Assembly (NCBI GenBank): GCA_003439945.1 | Contig: QVRM01002189.1 | Location: 772,001-836,000 of the forward strand | Source of the DNA: Dermanyssus gallinae | Lineage: Eukaryota; Arthropoda; Arachnida; Mesostigmata; Dermanyssidae | Direction of reading: 5' to 3' | Length of the DNA stretch: 64,000 nt | In this document: piece after piece, positions 1 to 7,727 of the stretch | Position numbering within the stretch: position 1 is the first letter of the stretch | Layout: each line of letters opens with the position of its first letter | Notes under the pieces: generated by a model | The model's database searches: none | Seen by the model: the letters and a program-made list of their open reading frames with translations, nothing else | Told to the model about the DNA's origin: nothing | Translations under genes and position numbers: made by a program

Positions 1-1569
1 GTAGTAGGAGTAAGTAGCAATACTCTTCCACATAAATTGCGTAGCGTGTCTTCCTCGTCCTCGGTCCACAATCCGGGCCTCTTTTGTTTTGTTGTATGTA
101 TAATTGATTAAACACATGAAGAAAGGTGATCATGTCTAGCAAATTAGGTAACAAAAGGGACAGTAGAGCGTTAGCAGTAGGAATAGCAGCAGCAGCAGCA
201 ACAACAACAGTAATAACAATAATACTGCAGAAAACAACAGGAACCATGGAAGGAGAAAACAAACATCGTATGAAGAACAACACCAGCAACACGGGACACG
301 GGACGTCAGTACGACAACAGAGATTGCTGTCGGCCAAGGCGAAAGATTGTACAGATATTTTGTCTAACTCTGAAAAATAAATAAATAAATCTAGAGAAGT
401 AATGAATAAGTACTTACTGCATTTGTCAATCGTAATAAACATGTGACATTTACCAATAGAAATGATTGAAAAATAGATTATAAAAACATAATAAATAGAC
501 GTGTAACACAGGTGATATATACAGTTCACATGTATACACAATGATCTTTTTTAAATCATGAGCAAATGTGTATTTTGTGCAACCATTCAGACCCTTCGGA
601 AACTTGACAGTCAATGTCCATTAAATGGGCTTTCATTGCTCGTTGTGCGGATTTATTTGCGTGAATGCCCGGTCATTCGATCTAAACATTGGGTTGAGCC
701 ATGTAGGGATACGAAAAATATCCACTATGCTTTTGACTCTAGAGGCAAAAGGCTTCATCTCAAACATTATTCTACAGGGCACTCCAGAAGTTTTGTTTTT
801 TGGGTTTGATTAAGTGCTATGATTCGAGGAATTTTCCAGAACTACCTATTCAGCTCTGGTAAGTTTTGCGATTTGCCTCTAAGGTAGCCAAGCAGGTGGA
901 GGGCAAAAGGCAAATAGGGTCAGAAGGTGAAATTGTATATATATATGTGTGTTTTGTGCTCTGGACTCTAATTTAAGGGGATCACAATCATTACGGGCTG
1001 AAGGACCGGTACGTGAAGTCGAATATAGTTTATTGTTTTATTGGGTGGAGCAGCCGGGCCTTCATAATCTCGACGACCCCTACAGGACGGTTTATGGACT
1101 GCCACAAGCCCCAATATGATTACAGATAAACATGCAAGAAGATATGCAGAGATAAAGCTGAGAGAAGGAGAATGGCAGAGGCTTTTCTCACTTAGAAGTA
1201 CTGTCACGGTAATTCAGAATCTGTCGGGGGGAGGGGAGGGAATCCGGGTTTAGTGAGTACATGAGTTCCTAATTAGTCACGCGACAACGACACATGTGCA
1301 TCGTAAATTTCCAAAACCATAGAGAACAAATAAAACAAAAAGGTATGTTGTTATAAAAAGTCGAGAACACGCGAGAAAATCGAAGCCATAAATTTAGATC
1401 CGGAGGACCGCTTAATCGTTTGAAATAGTACTGGTGCAGGCGAGTTCATTAGCACCTTCTGCTTTCTTGGGGTTAACTTTTCGTTCAAAGGTGCAACCTT
1501 TAAAGCCAAACGGGTGAAGAAAAGTCTAGTCTCAATGTCGACAATACTCTTTGAGCTCGCAAAAAGCAC
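1..1569. other. No recognisable gene
   Basis: A CAG/CAA/AAT trinucleotide run lies at about 186-236; it makes an 84-codon open frame with an alanine/threonine hydrophobic stretch that I read as repeat-driven. Other open frames here match nothing I know. A 12-base match to the conserved R2 insertion region of 28S rRNA (TAAGGTAGCCAA) sits at 880-891 without flanking 28S similarity. Confidence 0.5.
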
Positions 1570-2147
1570 TTTTTAACCTAAAGGTGGCCGCGGTGGGGGC
1601 CCACGGCATCCTAGATAAACGAAAGCCCGCGTTTCTCAAGCGTGGGTGACCACGGAACGCGAAAAACCGGCTAGCTTACCGCATAACTTTTACTCAATCG
1701 CTTGTAGAAGATCTAGTTATTTGAGTTAGTCTTCCGAAAATCCCAGCTCTTTTTCAGTTTAAAGCAAACTTCAAAAAAAGTTCAAGCAGTTCCCGGAAGC
1801 TTCTTCAAATCGCTCGCAATGGTCACGCAAATCTGGCAGAAAGCACTACAACCCAACCGATATCCTGTGACCCGCAAATCTCAACGTTGTGTGAAACACG
1901 GATGTTCTGTAAGGAGCGTGTAATTGAAAATAATAATAAACTGAACTCACTTCACCATAAACTCTGCCATAGAAAAGGCCCACAATTTCGACGTTGGCTG
2001 TGTGTCCCATTTATGCGACAGGTCGTGTAATATTTACCAGTTTTATGCCTGTCGAAGAAACATTTTTCCGAAGCTTGATAACACGTTATTACTTTTAAAC
2101 ATGTGTTTCTTATAAATTCCATACATACGGTGTAATAATCGCATACA
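1570..2147 (+). mobile_element. 3' end of a LINE (same family as 19324 and 22805)
   Basis: From about 1741 to 2147 this aligns by eye with 22805-23160: both share the run from CTTCTTCAAATCGC through ATGGTCACGCA, the CCCAACCGA..CCTTGTGACCCGC-like stretch, the CACCATAAACTCTGCCATAG coding of an H-H-x-L-C-H motif, and the 3' untranslated end CATACATA(C/T)GGTGTAATAA. The frame is broken. About 70 bases not present in the relative separate the VTR-like segment from the HHKLCH segment. It is the degenerate C-terminal zinc-finger region and 3' UTR of a non-LTR retrotransposon. It abuts the next LINE piece at 2149. Confidence 0.6.
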
Positions 2148-2148
2148 A

Positions 2149-2481
2149 AAAAGAGCCTTGCGCGTAATATTGAGATATCCACCATGGGAATCCATGCGTT
2201 ATAAATACGTAGAGATGTCGATTCTGCCTTACCCTCTGCAATTAGAGATGTCTGTCGCAATTGAGATCAAACGAATTTTAATGGGACTTCATCCCAACCT
2301 GCTCAATCTTTCCCATTCGACATCCACCATAAACACAAGGGGATCACACACACACACAACTTCTCATCTTGTCTGCAGCTTCATGTAACCAATCTCGTTT
2401 CTCAACATCAAATATTGGAACAAGCTCCCCCCAGATGAGTGCGCAACCTTTTCTTTGACAATATTAAAAGAAAATGCTTAG
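2149..2481 (+). pseudogene. LINE reverse transcriptase C-terminus (CR1/L2/Jockey-like)
   Basis: The frame opens with KRALRVILRYPPW, the region after the RT thumb in many APE-type LINEs, continues through a leucine-rich segment (ILPYPLQLEM, IKRILMGLHP) and ends with WNKLPPDECATFSLTILKENA-like sequence, the usual last block before the stop in CR1/L2/Jockey-type ORF2. One in-frame TAA at 2386-2388 interrupts it; the final TAG is at 2479-2481. The palm domain and endonuclease are absent, so this is a 5'-truncated copy, as expected for LINEs. Family membership is by motif only. Confidence 0.75.
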
Positions 2482-2685
2482 CAATACTATTTAGGTACCT
2501 TACTCTAATGTAAGCCGAACAAGATAATAATCATAATGACAGTAAATGAGATTATAAGAAGACATGCAATATAAACACTTCATACTAGCCCTTGATGGCT
2601 TTGAGGAGCTGTGAACCTCTGTACAAATGTGAACCACTCATTAGAATAATAAAAACTATATATCTATCAATCTATCTAATAATGA
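2482..2685 (+). mobile_element. 3' UTR and short tandem tail of the LINE at 2149
   Basis: It follows the RT stop and ends in TCTATCAATCTATCTAATAATGATGATG. Short tandem tails of this kind are typical LINE 3' ends. No coding potential is seen. Confidence 0.5.
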
Positions 2686-3422
2686 TGATGAACAGGTACG
2701 CTAAACACGAAACTAACTTTAGAACTACATTGTGGGCATTAGGCAACACAGGTGAGGATGTACTGTAATAAACAATTAGAAACAGTGAGCTGCAATCCTT
2801 GAAACCTGAAGTAGCGGGTTTGTCGACATCGTGTATGCTTAAATTGTATGTATATATGGTGTATATCCAATAAATCTGTGTGGTATTTTCTGTATTCCTC
2901 GCGAATTAGACGCTTATTCTCGTATACATGACTACTGGTTGATTAACTAATTGCAAACCTACGTTTATTGTCTAGTTAGTACGAGTATCAATTAATCAAG
3001 ATATATTATTTTCGGCATCGTGTTTAGTTTTTTGCGACAGGCATATCTCAATCTGACGACCACGCAATGTAAGCTATTGGTTTTACGTCTTGTTCTAGCG
3101 TGGTGGGGAGTCGCCCGGCGCCTCGCGCTGTCTGCAGTAAAATGCGTTCATGCGCCACAACATTGTGAATGGGCAGCGCTTCTGTTTGTAGAACTTGGTG
3201 TACCGCGCACCTATATTTTAATGAAGGTGGAGGAATGAGTTACATGTGTTCTTCTAGCTAGGGCAAGCGCGGACGGAATAGGATCATATTTTCGACTCAG
3301 CTCGTTTAGTAATTTAATTTGCTTCGAGTTTGTGAAAAGGTTTACTGGCTGCATATCGTGATAGCAAGTCGCATTGCGACTGTGCCTCCTAATCGAACGT
3401 TTTACCGGTGTCCTAAGTTAGG
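2686..3422. other. Upstream region of MRPL14, no recognised gene
   Basis: This should contain the promoter and 5' UTR of the gene starting at 3423, but I see no clear TATA box. A 72-codon open frame at 3020-3238 (+) is rich in Leu, Trp and Val and matches no family I recognise. Confidence 0.4.
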
Positions 3423-3460
3423 ATGTGGCCCTGTTCCCTAGCCCAGCTGAGGTCATTCAG
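3423..3460 (+). CDS. MRPL14 exon 1 (presequence)
   Basis: It runs from the ATG at 3423 to the donor CAG|GTTCGT at 3460/3461: 12 codons plus two bases. Those two bases (AG) pair with the C at 4034 to make Ser, giving the reading RSF-S-TS, close to the FST of mammalian MRPL14. The alternative is that translation starts in an exon not recognised here, or at Met 4065. Confidence 0.65.
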
Positions 3461-3932
3461 GTTCGTATCTAAAGCTCTAATCGATGTTGCCATGTGCACT
3501 GTAAATATTGAAAATATTATTTATGCATCTATACTTGGTAAGTATTTGTTTACATTCAACTTTTATTTATATGTTTATAGATTTGTTTACATTCAACCTA
3601 TATACAGCGCTGTTCCTCAGTCATTTATTCTTGAGATACATATATTACTGTTTATTGTTGCATAATAATATATGGGAGATATTAAGGGAATCTTGTAACT
3701 CGACAACAAGTTAAATTATATTGCACGTGACACACGGCAGGCCAACAAATAATTATGCTTAATAATAAAATGAACATACTCTATTTGGGTGAAATATATA
3801 TGATTGATTGCATGTAACATTTAATTACTTTTAGAAATGAAAAATACATGTTTTTTTATACTTTTATATATATATATATATAGGGGGCGCTGGGGGACAA
3901 TTGTTTACACCCCGTAATGAGCTAAATAAAAT

Positions 3933-3983
<51 letters not shown>

Positions 3984-6423
3984 ATATATATATATATATA
4001 TAAATATGAGGAATGTGTCGGATACCGTTTCAGCACTTCAAACTGCCTTCAGCACGTTCAGAAGATGTGCCGCCTTCGCGTGGTTGATAACTCTAATCTC
4101 GGCAAGCAGGCTATGTTGGAAGGAAAACCGCCAAGGGTCTGTATAATTTTACACCTACATGTACTCACATGACCCAGACCAATATTAAAATATATTCGCA
4201 TGTTTGTTGAGACTCTCCTGTTATTATTTTACTTTATGTGTCCTTAATCAATGCTATCTAACCTGAATTGGCGTTATTGTTGTATTAAGTAGTTGCCTAC
4301 CGTTTCTCCATAACTTCATTCTGGGCCCAATTCTATGGAGCATCCTCATTCCCCGAATATTAAATCCATAGAGCCCACGCCGATAATCTAGCTATCATCA
4401 CTACGTCGCTTGATGTCGCGGAGAAGACAGCTTACGTCCTGTACGACATTGTAATCTGGCTTGCTTGGCATCGGCGTCGTCTAGCCCCACACATAACATT
4501 GCCCTCTCCAGTAAACCACCTGGGAGTACCCATATATGCTACCGATCTGACAGGCATCCCACGTATGCACTATGTGGCTGGTAAGGCTACTAAGGCCATA
4601 ACAGATCTCTCTAAATAGCTTCCTCGCACACGAGGCGACCAGAGGTTCTTCTTGGTGACGGTAGTAGGTAATATTGTAGGCAGCCCTGTTGTGTCAGCGA
4701 TCGGCTGCACGGGTTACAGACGTCAGAGAGTTGACATGGATGAAGGTGGTTAGAGACCTAGGCCTAGCCTGGGTTTCTGGACCCGCGAAATACGCATGGC
4801 GTTTACCGCGAATAGGACGCAGGCCTGAATGAAAGAAATAGCGTACGCACTTTTGTACGATATTCAAATCTGGAACATTACTAAGGACTTCGCCGCGATC
4901 ATCAAACGGAAAGACCTAGTACAGACCGCCTGTACTAGGTCTTTCCGTTCACTGAAACCGATCTCCAACTTCAGTGCTCAAGGTTTTCAATTGAGTACTT
5001 GCTACTACCACCAAGATCTGCACATGTGACAGCTCCAGATTACTTTACAGCAAGACCCTTCGACGCTATCACATTACCTTCCTACTCTCTGAGCGTACCG
5101 ATGCTGCACATCAGAGGTTGAGTATAAGTACAATGCTATAGCGTCATCCATTTTTGGGGCTAGTTGCTTTGGCAGGTGAGTTGTTACATATTCCTTAGCG
5201 GATTCCGATTTCCATGGCCACCGTCCTGCTGTCTTCAGCAACTAACACCCTTTATAGATCTCATGCGCATTCCAGCTTTAGGCACTTTAACTCAACAATT
5301 GGTTCAACCCACAGCGCCAGTTCTGCTTACCAAAAATGGCCCACTAAGCATACTTATTTAACAGCGTTCTTCAATTGAGAAAAAACACTCACACCCATTA
5401 AAAGTTTGAGAATAGGTTGAGGCTATATACGCCCCAATACCTCTAATCATTCGCTTTACGGGATGAAACTAAAAATGTACGCTTGCTATCCTGAGGGAAA
5501 TTTCGGAAGGAACCAGCTATTAGATGGTTCGATTAGTTTTTCGCCTCTATACCCAGATCAGATTATCGATTTGCACGGCAGAACAACTTCAGACATCCAC
5601 CAGAGTTTCATCTGGCTTCATCTTGACTAGGCATAGGTCACCATCTTTCGGGTCTCAAACATCACGCTTGTAGTCTACAAATGCCATAAAGCATAAGTAG
5701 CTTATCGCTTAATCATGGAACAACCACAAATAGTAATACGTTTGCATTTCACTTCGCCTTCGGGTGATTAAACCCAATGACTCGCGTGCCATTTGAACTC
5801 CTTGGTCCGTGTTGCGCGCTCTGCCCACACAACCCTAAACGAAAAGCAGGGGTGCGCGTCTTGCCTGTGCGTAAAAGCATTACTTGTCATCTAAACTAAA
5901 GAAAATTGTCTACTGTTCTCGGACATGGGTATACATACATATGGGCTAGGTCAAATGAAAGGTTTTACGCGTCGATGACAAAAATGATGCGGAGTGCCGC
6001 TTTCGTCTTTTTCTCCTTGTTCTGCTACAAAAAGATTAACTTCTCGTGGACACAGTTTGGACGATGGCTATATATATATATATATATATACATTATGCGT
6101 GTATGTAAATATCTGTGCGATCTATGTGTCGATTCCTGTCTCTCTTTTAGGTAATTCACGTCTATAACAAGGTCGGGAAGGCGCAGCTAGGCGACAAAGT
6201 GCTCCTGGCAATAAAGGGTCAAATGAAGAAAGGAATTCTCGTGGGCGCGAAGTTTCGATACCACGAAACCCTTAGGCCACGTTTTGACACCAATAATGTT
6301 GTTTTAATCGAGGACAACGGCAACCCGTTAGGCACACGCATTCTTGTCCCCGTGCCAATGAGTCTTCGGGCGAAGAAGGACGAGTATAATAAATTGATAT
6401 CAATCGCAACACGCTTTGTGTGA
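3423..6423 (+). CDS. Mitochondrial ribosomal protein uL14m (MRPL14), three exons
   Basis: It encodes a structural protein of the large mitochondrial ribosomal subunit, the bacterial L14 homologue that binds 23S-like rRNA near the subunit interface. Coding join: 3423-3460, 4034-4136, 6151-6423, giving 137 residues; human MRPL14 is about 145. The N-terminus (MWPCSLAQLRSFSTS) looks like a mitochondrial presequence with an R-x-F/S processing motif. It is followed by RLRVVDNSNLG, then VIHVYNKVGK, LLAIKGQMKKGILVG, RFDTNNVVLIEDNGNPLGTR and a C-terminal IATRFV, the hallmark blocks of animal uL14m in order. Intron phases agree across both junctions (phase 2, then phase 0). Only the exact placement of exon 1 is inference: it rests on phase, the GT donor and presequence character. 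Confidence 0.9.
3865..3882. repeat. Short (TA)9 tract in MRPL14 intron 1
   Basis: Perfect TA repeat followed by TAGGGGGCGCTGGGGGAC. Confidence 0.9.
3936..4002. repeat. (TA)n tract in MRPL14 intron 1
   Basis: About 65 bases of TA interrupted by TCTC near 3980. It ends about 30 bases before the exon 2 acceptor. Confidence 0.95.
4034..4136 (+). CDS. MRPL14 exon 2
   Basis: The acceptor is CCGTTTCAG|C at 4033/4034; the donor is CCAAGG|GTCTGT at 4136/4137. It encodes TSNCLQHVQKMCRLRVVDNS and then NLGKQAMLEGKPPR, the first beta strands of uL14m. The (TA)n tract just upstream (3936-4002) lies in intron 1, which is 573 bases long. Confidence 0.85.
4320..4760 (+). mobile_element. R1-type RT remnant inside MRPL14 intron 2
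   Basis: The frames read GPILWSIL then AHADNLAIITTSLDVAEK, matching the R1/Jockey pattern LGPxLWN...AYADDLA, then NHLGVPI and KATKAITDLSK. The catalytic YADD is HADN here, and a TAG follows DLSK, so it is inactive. The + orientation matches that of the host gene. Confidence 0.7.
4905..4949. repeat. Perfect 20-bp hairpin at the edge of the 28S fragment
   Basis: Arms 4905-4924 and 4930-4949 are exact reverse complements with a 5-base loop ACCGC. It directly abuts the end of 28S similarity. Confidence 0.95.
4950..5813 (-). rRNA. 28S rRNA fragment (decayed, antisense to MRPL14)
   Basis: On the minus strand it reads as large-subunit rRNA from ACGGACCAAGGAGT through GATGGTGACCTATGCCTAGT, ACTAATCGAACCATCT, AGCTGGTTCCTTCCGAA, CTCAGGATAGC, TCATCC(C)GTAAAGCGAATGA, AAGCAGAACTGGCGCTGTGG, GACAGCAGGACGGTGGCCAT, TAACAACTCACCTGCC and GCAGATCTTGGTGGTAGTAG. 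The order is collinear with domains II-III of eukaryotic 28S. Differences from the near-invariant sequence I know are mostly G-to-A or C-to-T, with several length changes. It is a pseudogene-like genomic fragment, not a working rDNA unit: no 18S, ITS or 28S ends are present. Confidence 0.93.
6069..6090. repeat. (TA)11 tract in MRPL14 intron 2
   Basis: Perfect dinucleotide run 60 bases before the exon 3 acceptor. Confidence 0.9.
6151..6423 (+). CDS. MRPL14 exon 3 (last exon)
   Basis: The acceptor CTCTCTTTTAG|G at 6150/6151 has a good pyrimidine tract. The 90 codons end at TGA 6421-6423 and hold most of the uL14 fold, including the strongly conserved NNVVLIEDNGNPLGTR block. No frame damage is seen, in contrast to everything around it. 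Confidence 0.93.
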   Translation, partial: VIHVYNKVGKAQLGDKVLLAIKGQMKKGILVGAKFRYHETLRPRFDTNNVVLIEDNGNPLGTRILVPVPMSLRAKKDEYNKLISIATRFV

Positions 6424-6576
6424 GAAGGTAGTCTCGTCTTCGTGAGATAGCTAAAGCAATGAAAGAAGAGCCGCTTCTCACTGTTTGTAATATCTATATA
6501 GAAGTGGATAAGATGGGTGTTTTTTTGCTGTTTTTGAGTCGACAAGTGCGGTTAAGCGCACGAACGTTTTACGTAG

Positions 6577-6582
6577 AATAAA
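6577..6582 (+). promoter_or_regulatory. AATAAA polyadenylation signal of MRPL14
   Basis: It lies 154 bases past the stop codon, with T-rich sequence following. It marks a short 3' UTR of roughly 170-190 bases. Confidence 0.7.
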
Positions 6583-6599
6583 ATTTTGTTTTTGGTTGA

Positions 6600-6839
6600 A
6601 ATGGACACGTCAGGTTATTCTTAGTTATTTGTTTTAATATTAGAATTAAAAACATTTTTAATGAGGTTGTTTTTTATTTTAGACTATCATCCGCCTCATA
6701 CGGGCTTGAAACTTAATCTGAGGTCTTAATACTACCATCGCTCTTTCACGAACTCAAGCTGGACCTAAGTATAGTACACGTTTCTTCGTCCAACGCTCTT
6801 AGATCGTCTTAAAATGGCTGAGCTGTGCAGCCCAAACCC
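6600..6839. other. No gene seen
   Basis: Intergenic sequence between the MRPL14 poly(A) region and a SINE. Nothing is recognised. Confidence 0.5.
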
Positions 6840-7024
6840 TTTTTACTTTTCGGGCTGAACCTCAGCCAAGATTTAACGTCCACGGGACTGCTTTTCACAA
6901 TGCTTCATAGATGGACCCCCACAAATACAAATGTGCAACGGTGGGGTTCGAACCCGCGTCCTTATGTGTCTTCTCCAGTTGCGAGGCGCAGACGAATGCA
7001 CGCACCACGCCACCAGGCTCGACA
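6840..7024 (-). mobile_element. SINE-1 copy A (tRNA-derived)
   Basis: On the minus strand it begins TCGAGCCTGGTGGCGTGG (tRNA A-box-like), continues CGCCTCGCAACTGGAG, ACACATAAGG and GGGTTCGAACCCC (B box), then TTGCACATTTGTATTTGTGG, GAAGCATTGTGAAAA, TCCCGTGGACGTTAAATC and TTGGCTGAGG, ending near CAGCCCGAAAA. The same body recurs at 18765, 34617, 43094 and 47779. An 8-base CCCAAACC on both sides may be its target duplication, though weakly. Confidence 0.85.
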
Positions 7025-7500
7025 ACCCAAACCTGGGACCGGCAGTACGTTTTATTGCTTGAAAAGCCTTATCATCATCGTTAGATTAAAAGATGACATG
7101 CACCATCGTCGTCGAATGGTCGCCACGTAGATGGTCTACTGCCTGCACTGATCTATAATATTCCTGCGTTGCAGAAGGCTAGCAGAACTCTTTCATCTGC
7201 TCTTTGGCCCGCACATGAGCACATAGCATTGTTTTTAGTATGTCTAATCTAAGGAATAGCCTGCGGTTACCTATGGTTAGTTGCCTATGGACCTAAGCAA
7301 CCTAGTGTAACTAAGTGCTGTCGCCCGGTACGCATTCGCTGGTCAATATATTACTGAATATGCCAAGCGTTTATCTGCCAGTTGCAGTTCAAGCTACCGT
7401 TACTTTTCTTGCGGCATAACGGTGACTAAATATGGATTTTAAATGTATTTAAATCCCAAGAATATTTCCGAATAGTGATCATAGCTCCCGTCTTTCTGCT
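7025..7500. other. No gene seen
   Basis: No coding or repeat signature recognised. Confidence 0.5.
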
Positions 7501-7502
<2 letters not shown>

Positions 7503-7538
<36 letters not shown>

Positions 7539-7570
7539 GGTCATTCATATCGTATGTACTTTTTTCTTTT
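7503..7570. mobile_element. (TA)n tract joined to a terminus of foldback family FB1
   Basis: A (TA)n run at 7503-7535 is followed at 7536 by CAGGGTCATTCATATCGTAT. The same terminus appears in reverse complement at the right end of the FB1 copy ending near 13243 (GTCATTCATATCGTTATCTA). Only the terminus is present. Confidence 0.6.
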
Positions 7571-7636
7571 TTTTTGTGTGTATATATAATTATAGCTACT
7601 AATAATGATATGTGTACACACACTTATCAAGCGAAT

Positions 7637-7657
7637 AAATCAATCAATCAATCAATA
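7637..7657 (-). repeat. (ATTG)n 3' tail of the LINE
   Basis: Four to five CAAT units on the + strand form the simple-repeat tail expected at a LINE 3' terminus. This fixes the orientation of the element. Confidence 0.8.
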
Positions 7658-7727
7658 ATTTGAATATATTTATTAAGAATACAAATGGAGCGACAATTGT
7701 CTCCCGAGAACGTGTGCACTGGGAATG

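Noticed and set aside
126..380. Signal-anchor protein
   Set aside because: The hydrophobic Ala/Thr/Ile stretch is encoded by a CAG/CAA/AAT run; no splice or conservation evidence.
4011..4146. The + frame starting ATGAGGAATGTGTCGG as a coding sequence
   Set aside because: It overlaps MRPL14 exon 2 in a different frame; the RVVDNS frame is the conserved one.
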